From Lepidurus packardi (lineage: Eukaryota; Arthropoda; Branchiopoda; Notostraca; Triopsidae), in the NCBI GenBank assembly GCA_023053545.1, contig JAKZAN010000001.1:9506565-9570564 (forward strand): a stretch of DNA of 64,000 nt, in the 5' to 3' direction. The notes under the pieces are model-generated. The model did no database searches. It was not told where the DNA came from and saw only the letters and a list, made by a program, of their open reading frames with translations. This document shows positions 12,063 to 24,600 of the stretch, one piece after another. The position numbers and the translations under genes are program-made. Position 1 is the first letter of the stretch; the number at the start of each line of letters is the position of its first letter.

Positions 12063-13602
12063 ATGGCAGAAGAAGAAGCAGTAAGTTAACTTGAACTTGC
12101 CTAATAATGTATTGATTTCGAAATTCGGTTTCCTCTTCTAAATTCTGTCGCATAGTACAGTGTACCGTACATTATAAGAGTTACACGAGTTGAGAACTGT
12201 GTTTAGCCGGTTGCATCATTCTTTATACTTAACTTAATCATGTTTCTTAATCGTATGGAATTTTTGTAGATTTTCGACCCTAACTTGAAAAAGAAAAAGA
12301 AAAAAAAGAAGACCCCTTTCGATTTGGACGCTGCCTTGGGCGAGACCACAATTGGTGACAAAGAAGAAGAAGCTTCCAAAGATGCTGGAACAGAGCAAGA
12401 AGAAGATAAAGACAAGGAAGATGGTAATTCTCTTGCTAGTGTAAAATATATTGTGTCATTATTAATTATATTCTTTCTATGTAGACACGAATCTGGACCT
12501 GGACACGTTTGGCAAAAAGAAGAAGAAAAAGAAGAAGCCATTTGTGATGGATGACCTAGAAGGAGCTCTGCCAGCCGAGGCTGACAATAAAATGATAGAA
12601 GACGAGGAAAAAGACAAGGAAGAAATCGAAGATGTAGATCTTGACCTGGACTTCTCGAAAAAAAAGAAGAAGAAGAAAAAGAAGGATTTGGAAGGACTCA
12701 TGGCTGGAGAAGACAAGGATGACATTGAAAATGGTAAGTTCCAGTTCTTTCACGCAATTTCTCCTTTCTGTGTACCTATTCTAACTTAAAATCTACTAAC
12801 TGCAAGAACCTTTTGCCAAAGAAATGGATATTGGTAGCTCAGATTACCATTGCGAGGTGCTTCATCGCTAATATTTTATCTGAACGTTAACAGAAATGGG
12901 ACCTGGAGCTACATGGGCAGGTTCTGACCGTGATTACACTTACGACGAGCTGCTCAACCGAGTTTTCAACATCATGAGGGAGAAAAATCCCGAAATGGTG
13001 GCTGGAGAAAAGAAGAAATTTACCATGAGACCACCTCAAGTGGTTCGTATTGGAACGAAGAAGACCTCCTTCGCAAATTTCACCGAAATTTGCAAAATGT
13101 AAGGCATCACAATTTGAACTTCCGTCATTTCAGTTTAGTTTCTTTTGGCTTATATTATGTATTCCCTTCATTCCTGGTTATTGATGGGTTTCCTTGATTG
13201 TTAGGCTTCATCGTCAACCAAAGCATCTGCTAGCCTTTCTATTGGCCGAATTGGGTACTAGCGGTTCGGTGGACGGCAACAACCAGCTAATCATCAAGGG
13301 CCGATTCCAACAGAAGCAGATGGAGAACGTACTCAGACGCTACGTCAAGGAGTACGTCACGTGCCATACCTGTCGTTCCCCTGAGACCATTCTCCAGAAA
13401 GACACGCGGTTATTCTTCCTCCAGTGTGAAACCTGTGGCTCAAGATGTTCTGTAGCGAGTATCAAATCTGGTTTCCAGGTAAAAATCCCCCCCCCCCCCC
13501 CAATATTTTTCTCAACGTTTTTTCCTGGTTTTCACTTTTTTCTTTATCTCTTTTTAGGCCGTTACAAGCAAACGTGCTGCTATTCGAGCGAAAACCACGT
13601 AA
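12063..13602 (+). CDS. EIF2S2: Translation initiation factor eIF2 beta subunit
   Basis: Beta subunit of the eIF2 GTPase complex, which brings initiator Met-tRNA to the 40S ribosome; it contacts eIF5 and eIF2B through lysine blocks. Six exons (12063-12080, 12270-12423, 12485-12733, 12894-13098, 13205-13478, 13558-13602) give 314 residues. The first coding exon encodes only MAEEEA. Three poly-lysine blocks are visible in the N-terminal half, embedded in Asp/Glu-rich sequence. They are followed by the conserved core ([20 protein letters not shown]) and a C-terminal C2-C2 zinc ribbon with Cys 262, 265, 283 and 286, ending in AAIRAKTT. All expected parts are present. The gene converges on VAC14, with only 164 bp between stop codons. 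Intron 5 begins with a 15-C run. Confidence 0.97.
13487..13501 (+). repeat. Poly-C tract in EIF2S2 intron 5
   Basis: Fifteen consecutive C residues start eight nucleotides into the intron, just after the GTAAAAAT donor. This is a simple repeat prone to length variation. No function is inferred. Confidence 0.9.
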
Positions 13603-13766
13603 TTTTGGTCATAAGAACTCATCTTGGACAATGCAGATCATAATTGAATTGTATGAAGCGAATAAGAAGTCTTTTGGTGACAGTACGTTTCAGTTTATGG
13701 GTATTGATTTTAAGCAGGGAACAAGGGAATGTGTACAAGTATTTTTTTCTTACGTTAAGGTTTCAT

Positions 13767-16760
13767 TTAAGAAGAATTTGAAAGACTTTTTTGTAAAACA
13801 AAGGCAGCTCGGCTAGCTTTCTTATCCGCGCGGTGATTTTCTTGTAGAACACGGAAATGCTCCAATAATGAGTGGAACGGAATTTCGCTAAGTTGGGATT
13901 TCGGTACAGGTCTAAAATCTCATTAGATATTAAGTATTTCATGGATTTAAGAGTAGAAACATTTTTTACGTGATCATGGAAGTGTGCCGAGGAACGCAAT
14001 CTAAACGTCTTCGAAGCGTATGGAAAGCGTCACTCTGGGGCAGTAGCATCAAAAGCCCATACAAGGCGTGTAGTAGAGGCCCACTCTGCTCAGTATTCAG
14101 CAGTTCCAACCGCAAATCTTTAAAAATTATTTAAAACAAATAAAAAAATACTATCTGAACTTACATGCGAAGATCGGAGATTCGATAAGTTGTACTAGCT
14201 TATCGATATCGGTTAAAAATTCAACCGTAATTTCCAAAGTTCCACTGCAACAAGAAGAGCTCTTAGGTCAAGATAAATTACAAAGTTTGTTGCTTACAAA
14301 TTGCGGACAAGATTACAAGCATGGGTGTAGTGCCGGGATAGGAAGCACAAGGCAACCGTGGCTACCGGATTGTGGCACCACGATTCGTACAATCCTCTGA
14401 AAAGAGTCGTACTTCTCTGTCAAATATCGAATTGCAAAGTCAATTTTTATCGTGTAGTTTAAGAAATCATTTAAGCTATTTTCTAGTTGAATAATCGAAT
14501 TATTTATTAATATTCGTAACTAGCTTGTACCGTACTTATTCATAACCAGTTAATTTACTTAATTTCTTTGTTTGCCTAGTAACTTTTTAATGAATTTCTC
14601 AACTTAAACATTTATTAAATCTATTAAGCGCACGAATTTTGTAATAAATCGCTAAATATATTGTCTAATTTTGTGGTATTTTACTTCGGTTTTAAGTTCC
14701 TTGAGTTGCATACGTAGATCGAAAAGTTCGGATGACGTTAGCAGGATAGTGTTGAGAGTCTCGACCATTAGACTAGCAAATTTATAATTTTTCTCTTTAA
14801 GCAAAATCTCGGCGAAAGTGCTGTAAATATCCTCTGCATTTAGAAAAACGCACAACTGCCTACGAAATGACAAATAAGTCTGAATTCTTCGAGTATTATG
14901 TTGTCTGTACCGAACAATGAAAGCCCATCGGTCTTCTTGGATTAAGGTATCCGAGCTAAAGAGTCCTAAGAGAGCGTGCATAAACTTTTGAAAATAAGGA
15001 TTGCTTTTGGAGTCAATATTGTCGCCAACTTTAGTTGACGCAATTTCAGCCAATACTTCCAACGCTAGAATGACTACCTCGTCTGAAAGATCAGACAGCG
15101 TTCCCAGTAACACGGGAAACACAGTTTGGACATGGTTAAGCATCTGCAGAGATATTGAAAGTGTAGATTTGTAGATAGTCTCCCTTTTTTCACGTAAAAA
15201 ACACTTCGTAGGATAGTTTTTGCTTTATACTTGCGTGGGAAGTTTGACTTGCAAATGGTGGACCCATTTGAGAACCGCGACTTTTGTTTGCACTGAAGTG
15301 TGGCTTAATTGCTTCGTTAAGACTTGGATGACTGCTTCAAAGTCCAACGGTTGATCCTCCTGGGATCCAATCAGTTTCTGCAGGCTGGCGTTGACCGCTT
15401 TAGCCGTTTCTTTGATACCTACATCGAAAACGTAGCCAATTGAAGTCACTTTTTAGACTGTTGAAATTCTTCTTACTTTGTTTGTTTTCTTCGTCGAAAG
15501 CCATGCAAGGAAGTATGGCTGATAATATCCCTGATGTAAAAGGCAGCATTGTAGGTCCCGACAGGGCCACAAATTCGCGAATCCACGTGATTGCTGTTAA
15601 CTGCCAAAAAAATCAATTACTTGTACGGTACATGCTCTGCTACAAAAGGTGTACTTTGAGTAGAAGATCATCTGATGATTGTGCGTGGTTAATTAGGATG
15701 TTGATCATCGCTGGAAATTCGACGGTACCAGGATTAGATATTATACTTTTTAAAAAATCCCCAAGGACGCTTTCACACCTATTGAAAAAGACGATGGAGT
15801 AATTAGAAACCACGTTTCTTACACTTTATGGATTTTTTTCTGTTGGTATACATTTTCTTCATTTCCATGGTGGGGTCTTCAAGAACATTGAAAAGTCCGT
15901 CAAGAATCTCTGGTAGCAAGACGTGCATATCCAAATCGGGTACAGCGTACAACACCGAAACCCAAGAAATGACAAATTGGCGCGTAAATGTGTTTCGAGT
16001 GTAGATTCGTTCCCGTAATAAAGGCATGAAAGCCACCACATCGAAACAACCTGTTTCGGTCACGATATCCTAAGAATTAGCGGACACAAATTATTACTAA
16101 CGTCACGCTACGAAGTGATTTGACCTTCACTAGTACCTTCATTAATCGATCCAAGAGCTCCGACGCATTTTTCACGTTTTGGTCCGGATCTGCGACTAGT
16201 TTGCTGAGTGCATCGAAAATCTCATTAAAGTGGGGAAGAATAGACCCACGAGCGACTTTAACGACGTTATATAGCGACTCGCATGCGTAATAACGTACTC
16301 GTGAATCTGCGTCCGAAAAACATGCCACAATGGGTGAAATCATGTCTTCTACATAACCAGCAACGTCCTAGAAAGACCTCCTAGTCATTAAAAAGGAATT
16401 CAAATAACGTTTAAAATATTATACTTTGCCCAACGCTATAGCCATCGCTGCTAATCCTATTAATCCACCTTTTCTGGTGTGGGGGTTTTGGGAGATGGCA
16501 AAATCTTGCCCCAGTACTTTAAGCAGCTTCCTTATTTGTATCGTGTTATTCACTGCGCTGAATTCCCTTACCATTCTAATTCGAGAATTATAATTTATTC
16601 ACGTATTCTATTTTTATATTATTTTCTTTAAAAGAAAAAGTAATGACATCTGAACATACTTTTCGATTTCCAAAGCTGCAGCCTTCCTTTTATCGTAAAG
16701 TTTATCATTTAAGGCTCGCACACACGCTGCACTCAGTGGTGCATATTCCTTATCTGCCAT
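13767..16760 (-). CDS. VAC14: VAC14 scaffold of the PIKfyve complex
   Basis: HEAT-repeat scaffold that binds PIKfyve and FIG4 and controls PI(3,5)P2 on endolysosomes. Thirteen exons give 670 residues: 16760-16660, 16575-16425, 16367-16137, 16069-15852, 15778-15655, 15600-15477, 15418-15231, 15143-14911, 14859-14685, 14416-14298, 14244-14165, 14117-13970, 13887-13767. Family landmarks in order: [20 protein letters not shown] at the start, [44 protein letters not shown]-like [44 protein letters not shown] and [14 protein letters not shown]. It is shorter than the roughly 780-residue human protein, mainly because the variable linkers are short. Introns are tiny. The one between exons 8 and 9 (14910-14860) is 51 nt, a multiple of three and stop-free; the one at 15654-15601 is 54 nt. 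The start is the first ATG of the conserved N-terminus. Confidence 0.95.
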
Positions 16761-17932
16761 TTTTAACTTGCTGTAAAGATTTCTTTAGGAAAGAGAACTT
16801 GCAAATTGCTGTATTTCTTTAAGAAATGCACGTGATTTTATGAACTTAAATCGCAAAGGAGGTGTAACCAAAACAGTCAAACGGATGGTTTGAACAGCGA
16901 AAGTCAAAAGCGAAATAATACTGAGTGAAAACCACATTCGTTCGCTTTTTAATACAACATTATGTGTTTATGGAGCTAAGCATGGAAATAATAGTATCCT
17001 CATTTTCATAAAATATTATAGTTTTATATTTTAAATTTATTCTAGTCTTGTATGGGTCTCCCGTTTATGGGCTCTTGCTTGCCTCGCGAAGCTCTAAATT
17101 TGCCGGAATTCGCTAACCAATAGTAAAGTTCGGTTGATGTGGTTCGCCATTCTTCCACTCCAACCAGCTGTTACTGTCCACGGGGCTATCCGTATCTCTT
17201 CTGGAGCGAGAAATTAAACCCCTAGTATGCAGGCAACCAAAAGAGAACCTTTCTTTGTCGTTCAGTCCACAATCCCCCGCGTTTAGCCAGGTTTGCCAGC
17301 CAGTTTAATGGGCTTGCCTGCGTTTCAGTAATTTCATTTTTGTCCGACAAACAGTTGTCGGTAGCTCTTGATCTTTCAGTGTGATTACTGGAGATTTTAG
17401 AGTGTACGACGGTAGATGTGAACGTGAAGCCGTGTCGTTTTGGCGTGATTTGTGTACTTATTCATAGTTGCTCTTGTTTTATATTTAAAGAAAATTCATG
17501 ATTCCATGTTCAGGTAATCCTTGTCGTTATACTTATACATTTTTTATTTAAACATTTTCCTGTATTATATATTACAAGTATTTACTGTGTGTGGTTTATC
17601 TAAATATCGTACCTATCGTTCATCTTCATATTTTATCGTTTCTTTTTATATCGTCACTTGACATTTTCCTCCTAAAATTATTCCCATCTTCAGTTCTTCT
17701 TGTCAAAAGACGACAGGTCTTCGGTCAACGAAAAAAAGGTTCACCGTGTCGGTTGTCCTGTCCTTGGAAGGGATTCTTAGAATTGATTAGATAAAATAAA
17801 TAAAGGGTGCCTATATTTTGAACGCTTGCCAGGATGACACAAAATTCCCTGGAAAAAAGCTTTGCGGCTTAATTGATCTCTAGAAAGTTGAGCAAGGTAT
17901 TATTGCACAACCCGTTCTCGTTCGGTCCCCCC

Positions 17933-17965
<33 letters not shown>

Positions 17966-18698
17966 ATTGCGTGATTTGCGTTAATTTAAGTCTGTAAAAC
18001 CCCACATGGCCTGTCCTCATTCTAGTGTGTTTTTGTCTTAATTTTCTCTCCTTTTTGTTCCATTTTTTTCTGTCTCTGTAATGTTTGAATGTAGGGCTTT
18101 TGTAATAGCACAGAGAGAAAGACAGCGTTACCATGACTTCCCAGTTGAAACTCAGACCGCTGATGGACTTTCTGACCCCGCCTGGCTCGACATTAGCCAC
18201 ACCCAGTGCTGAACCGGGCTCCGCCCCTACACTGCGCGCCGTGCGCTTTTCGTTCAGTTTAGCGCTGCGAAGACCTTCGTGGGCGGTTCGTTCTGTCTGT
18301 TTTGAGCTGTAGATAATTAGCGACCTAACAGCGTCTGCTTCATACAGGAAGAAAGCAAAAGTTGAGCAAGTACTTAACACCCAAGAGGTTGCTTGACCTA
18401 AGCTTCTTGCCTAAATACCACGAATGAAGAATGGGTCAGCCAGTCATGCCTGTTTTGACCATCTTTTGCCTAGTCTAATCTCGCACGTATTAAAGGTATG
18501 AGCTTGAAATAGTTATAACTTCCGTCATAAGTCAATATGGTGACCTTAAAACGTATATTCGTGCACATATGGGTATTGTTTGAGTTGAACTGAAACGTGT
18601 TTGAATAGCTTAGAAAGTTCAAGTTTCTTGGTTTGAAAAAATACTAATGTGTTGGATTTTTTTTTTCAATTTCGCAGTCGTTAACCCCAGCCGACTCC
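16761..18698. other. Divergent spacer between VAC14 and KIDINS220
   Basis: About 1.9 kb that must contain both promoters and the 5' UTR exon(s) of KIDINS220. The acceptor at 18676-18677 just before its ATG shows that at least one upstream non-coding exon exists. It contains a 27-C run. A small open frame at 18133-18312 could be an upstream ORF. No other feature is recognised. Confidence 0.5.
17927..17963 (+). repeat. Poly-C run followed by poly-A
   Basis: Twenty-seven C residues (17927-17953) are followed directly by ten A residues (17954-17963). This is a simple-sequence tract in the VAC14/KIDINS220 spacer, probably length-polymorphic or of uncertain assembly length. Confidence 0.9.
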
Positions 18699-21600
18699 AT
18701 GCTTTCGCTCAACTACCGGGCATTAGCAAATTATATATCGGACAATAATTACGAGGGATTTCGGTCGTTTTTGGATACGCAAAACGCTTGTGTCGACGAC
18801 AAAGATGAAGTATTACGCATACAATTCAAATTCTTTATATTTTTATGTTTTCAAGCACTCTTAATATTGAAATAGTGCCTAATTTCGTAAAAATTACTTT
18901 CGAATTCGTCAAAACGATTTTAGCGGCAGAATGACAATACTTTACGCAATATATTACAGTACCCACATAGCGAAATTTTGAGTTGGCGTAAGATTCGTCA
19001 TTTAATATAATTGTTCTTTATCAACATGAAAAACAGTTCGAGCAAGTAATTTTTCATGTATTTCTATATTTTATTTTTCTTGATTAGAATGGATGGACCG
19101 CGCTTATGCTGGCGGCTAGTAAAGGGAAGCTGGGATTTGTCAAAGATCTAATCCTCCACGGAGCAGACGTCAATGCAGAGGATCTGGTAAAGTCAATAAA
19201 CGCGTTGGTTCTTTGCAAAGTTTCTTTATCGGATGTTTTTTTTCTTTTATGCTAGGATAATTGGTCAGCTTTGTTAAGTGCAGCCAAAGAGGGTCACGTG
19301 GCCATTTGTGCGGAGTTGTTGGATCATGGAGCCCAAATCGACCACAAAGACATGGTACTAACATGCTTACAGCTCATCAATTATTTTTCTTGGCCTTTAC
19401 TGGCCAGCGTGTTTAAATTTCTCTTTCATACAGCCAAAATTTTCTGTATTGTTTCACTCATTTCGCTGTAAAGCGAAGGATCTGAACAATGAGAAAGTCA
19501 GCCATGAGAACGGACTTTTGGAGTTTGATTTGGACACGAAAGAAGTGAATGAAAGTGAAGTTTAAAGTCAAATAAGTGGATAAGCGATATTTATGCATCC
19601 ATTAAGTAGATTTTTTTAGCATGCTAAAGCAAAACTTCATTTGCTGATCGACATTTAATCTTTTTACTGTTTAGTTGGAAAATTAGTTCGCAATCCCTAA
19701 GCTTTCTTTTAACTAGTTTGACCGATTAGGATAATCAAAAGTGTAGTTTCACAAATGGAAAAATCGAACAAACTTTCTCTACTCAATTTACTTTCTCTCG
19801 TTTGCTTCAGTTTTATTTCAGTTTCTTTCAGTTGAACTGAAGTACAGCACTTGGAAAGATTCTCTGAGTTTGGATTTTATAGGGTGGCTGGACAGCCTTG
19901 CTATGGGCTTGTTATAAAGGCCAAACGGATACGGCTCGTTTGCTCATGGAAAGGAAAGCAGAGGTAAATTTGCAAGGTCAGTTTCATATGACGCCCCTTG
20001 CTTGGGCAGCCGGAAGAGGTCATCTAGAAATCGTCAAGGACTTGCTGTACCATGGAGCTCGGGTCAATTGCACCGACAAAGTACAGTTATGCACTTTCCT
20101 TGAATGAAACGTTCCTAAACTTCTGAATATTTAGCACGGAACCACGCCGCTCATTTGGGCATGTCGGAAAGGCTACTTGGAGATCGTAGATGTCTTTTTG
20201 AAAGCTGGGGCCGTTGTTGACGTCACTGGCATGGTATTATGAACTATGACCAATCGATTTTTTTAATTTTTGTTTCGTAGTATTCTTGGACACCATTATT
20301 GGTAGCAGTCAAAGGGAATTTTGTTGATATCGTGCAGAGATTATTAGAAAAGCGTCCCAATGCCAATGCCTGCGATAAAGATGGATGTTCGTCTCTAACG
20401 ATCGCCTGTAAAAACGGATACACTGATGTAGCTGTTGCGTTACTCAACGCTGGCGCGTATGTCAATACCCCAGTAATGTTATCTTAATGATTTGCAATTA
20501 TTTAATTAATTTTGGTATCCTGACAATCTTTAAAAGGATCGATTTGGGGATACAAACCTTATCCACTCTGCCAAGGCGGGCCACAAATTCATCGTAGAAG
20601 CTTTAGTCAAGAAGTATGCCGATATCGATATGCAAGGGAAGGACCGGAAATCGGCATTGTATTGGGCAGTGGAAAAAAATCACGCCCATGTGGTTAAATG
20701 CTTGTTAACAGCAGAACCAAACCTGGAAATCGCCACTAAAGTAAGTAAATCAATTTTTATTTTTTGCAAAGTCTAAACATTTTATTAAGTTATTTTCATA
20801 CATATGTTCTTGTGATTGTTGAGATTATATAATTGTTGTAGGATGGGGACACAGCTTTGTTGAAGGGGGTGCGCAATCGAAATGTGGAAATCGTGCAAAT
20901 GCTTCTCGACAAAAAGGCCAAAGTGCACGCAATGGATAAAGTTGGAGATACTGCTTTACACATTTCCATGAGAGCTCGATCCAAAGTATTTTAAATTACT
21001 TAAAATGGTTACTGTTGATGTTTTGTGTATAGTTGTCTTTATTACTTGCTTTTAGAATATCGTGGAGCTGTTGTTAAGAAACCCCAAGAACAGCCAATTG
21101 TTGTACCGACCCAATCGTGCAGGAGAAACGCCATACAATATTGATGCTTCCTATCAAAAAACCATCATGGGTCAGATTTTTGGCGCTCGTGAGTTCATTC
21201 TTTGACCAATTTTAGCAAAGGTTTAATTTAAATCATTGGTTTTAGGCCGCTTGAATGCTAATGAGGATAATGAAAGCTTATTGGGCTATGATCTGTACAG
21301 CAGTGCCCTCGCAGACATCTTGAGTGAACCATTACTCTCCATGCCGATTACTTTGGGTCTTTATGCGAAGTGGGGATCAGGGAAATCCTTCCTACTCACC
21401 AAACTCAAAGGTAAATAATTCTTACATTGAAGATTTTTATCCGTGGTCTTTGAACTCGACGTAGAACTAACCGAATTATTTATGTTATAGAGGAAATGAA
21501 GGGTTTTGCGAGGCAGTGGGTTTCTCCTACGTTTCAATGGACAACGTTATTACTTGTGTTGGTTTTGCACGGTTGTGCCTTGCTGGCATTGGCCCTGGCG

Positions 21601-24600
21601 TGCGTCTCACATTCGTGGGTTGTAGGCGTGACCGTGGTGGCCGCTTCCTTGGTTTCGACTTACACATTCCTTTATACGGTATGGTGGGGCAGCCATAGGT
21701 AAAACTCCCTAAAATTTCCTTCGCTTCGTTGACTAATTTCGGTTTCGTTTAAATGTATTTGACTATTAATGCGTAATTTTAATTTTTTCTTAATTAAAGA
21801 TATTCCTGGAGCTGGGCACATTCAATAAGTCTCTCCTTGGCCAAACGCTTGCAATCCTTCGAGCTCATTGTCAAAGTCACGTTCTGTACGCCGCCGGGAC
21901 CCAAATGGGGCGATGGCTTACAAGTTTACCCAGTCAAGTACGGAACATTTTTCAGTTTTAGCTTTAACCCTTCTTGTTATGCGTTTGGTCTTTGTGTGAT
22001 TGAGTAAAAAATGTATTTCACTAGGTTTTTCTTTACGGAGCAAACGAAAGTGTCCCGAACGGGCGATGGAGAAGAAACAGTAGTCCAAATCCTGGGATCT
22101 TTGTTAGAAGCCATAGAGACGGACTATGGAATATTCCCCACACGATTATACCGCGCCTTCAAGCCGGGGCCTGGTAATTTGGACTCAATTTAAACTTAAA
22201 AAAAAGTATACAGTTTAAATTTAAATCCATTAGTGAAATCTACGGCGTCATGGCGCTGGAGGCGCTTCTGCTGCTTGCCTTACTTCGCTGTATTCCTCTC
22301 GTGTGTGGACAGCATTTTTGCCATTTTGGTTTTGCTGGTTTTGTTTCTAGCTGGGGACATGTAAGAAATCCGTCAAATTTCTCTTTCCTTTCTGTTTTTA
22401 ATTTATTTTGGTCATTTCTTAGTCACGCCGACGAGTTCCTTTCAATTAAAGCCATACTTATCGCCTTGGCCACCCTCTTAGGCTTGGTTTTCGTGGCCAA
22501 TTTGTACACGTGGAGTCGTTTGGTCAAGTGTTTATGGCTCTCGCCCAGAAGACGGCTACAAAACGGCTTACTTCGCGCCCACGCAGTGAAAGGCGAAGGC
22601 TATCTGCAAGCATTGAAGAAAGAAGTCGCACTATTAGTAGACATGGTAAAAAATTTCAACACCACATTCAACTTTAATTCTTCGTTTAATAATTACTTTT
22701 CATAATTATGTGTATATTTAAAAATCATATTATTAACATTCTTGCTTTCATAATTCTTCTTATTTTTCATCCTCTAAATTAATTTAGTGCTTAAAAGTAA
22801 TGTTGTATGATTGAAATTAGATTTTTTTTTAGTCTTTCAAGTATCGATTTCTAAAGCTTCGATTCACGGTGGTTAGCTCACTTGTACTTTGATATAATTT
22901 TCGCTTACATTTAATCGTATTCAGCTTTTTTTTTTTCAATCCTGTGTTCTTTGACTGTCTTTATTTGGCTAGGTAAAATGCCTGGACGCGTTTACGCGAC
23001 AACAAACGCGTTTGGTGGTTGTGGTGGATGGATTGGACAGTTGTGAGCAGGACAAAGTACTTTACGTGTTGGATGCTGTGCGAGTTTTGTTCGCCGACGC
23101 CAATACCCCCTTTATTGTGCTTCTAACTGTAGATCCACACGTCATTACTAAAGTAAAACCTGTCAATTTATCTTATTCGGCTTCTAATTAATGCACTTTG
23201 TTTATTTCTTTAGGCCGTTCAGTTAAATATTCACGAAATGCTCTCAGACACGAATATCGGCGCTCACGAATATTTACGCAACTTGGTGCATTTACCATTC
23301 TTCTTGCAAAACGCAGGTTTGAGGAAAGTGCGGGCAGCGCAACAAGCCGCTTTAGCTGGAAGAGCCTCTCGCCCCACCAACACGGCATTATCTAATGCCG
23401 TACGTGACTGGCTGGAATCAGACGAAATGCCACACGTAGGCAACAATCTGGCAGGCGTAACACGATACTTAATTAAATCTTAGACCCCCCAAAATATAAA
23501 AGATCTGTTATTAGGTTTCTCCTCGGAGAATGTCAATTGAATCGACAGCGCAAGCTCCTAAGAAAATCTCGCGAGCGTCTCGTCCTCAAGGCGCTGGTTT
23601 GTTAGCTCCCGGTCTAGGGATAGGCAATAATTTACCTGGCTCAAAACTAAGGCACGCGGAAAGCTTAGAAAGTTGCTTAGGACTTGCTACAGGGCAACGC
23701 GTAGCCGCAGCACATGATCTGACCAAAGTTCTACTGTCTGACGATTACTTTAGTGATGTAAATCCTCGTTCCATGAGACGACTTCTAAACGTGATTTACG
23801 TGACTGGTAAAGCATATTTATTTTAATTATTTAAAAACTGAATCAGTATTGTTTAGGTCGTTTGTTGAAAGCTTTCCAAATTGAATTCAACTGGTATCAT
23901 CTAGCTACATGGATCAACATTACGGAGCAATGGCCCTATCGAACGTCCTGGATCATTTTGTACTACGAGACGTTCGAGGACAGGGTGGAAGACACAATGA
24001 CCTTGAAATCGATTTACGACAAGTAAAACTCGTTGATAGGCGATTGGCAACTTTTTTTTAATTGACGCGATGTTTAGGGTGCGGCCCCAGATTCCATCGA
24101 AAGAATCGGAAGCGTTGCTGGACATGGATAAAGACGACAAGAAGATTGACGTGTTCCTCAGCATGCACAAGAATAATCTCCTCGTCTTGCATCTCAAGAT
24201 GTTTTTGCCTTTTACGATCAATCTTGATCCATACCTCCGTAAGGTTATCAAAGGTAATATTTGATTCTTAGAAAATTTCGTCGAATTATTTTACTTAACC
24301 ACTACTTTTACTGTAGAGGAGAAGCAGGTAACCATAGAATTGGAGCCCAGCAACACAAAACCCAATCGAAACAAACCTAACGTACCTGGAAATGGTGAAT
24401 GGGAAACAAATGTCACTGTGCCACCATGGACAGTCACCTTACCTACACCTGAACCAACATATACCAAAGATGTAAGTTTTTCTCATCAGTATTTGATATG
24501 GTTAATAGTTTTCAGATTTACTCTAATTTTTCATGCAGGGTCGGTTTCAGTCAACGAACCCTATGATGACCTGGGTTCCTCAAATGAACTTTCCTACGCC

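Noticed and set aside
18133-18312. Plus-strand frame starting MTSQLKLRPLMDF
   Set aside because: Could be an upstream ORF in a KIDINS220 5' UTR exon, but it stops without a splice path into the coding exons and matches no family.
17880-18380. Minus-strand 166-codon frame upstream of KIDINS220
   Set aside because: Its C-terminal part is read from the poly-C tract (a run of Gly) and the rest lacks any conserved motif.
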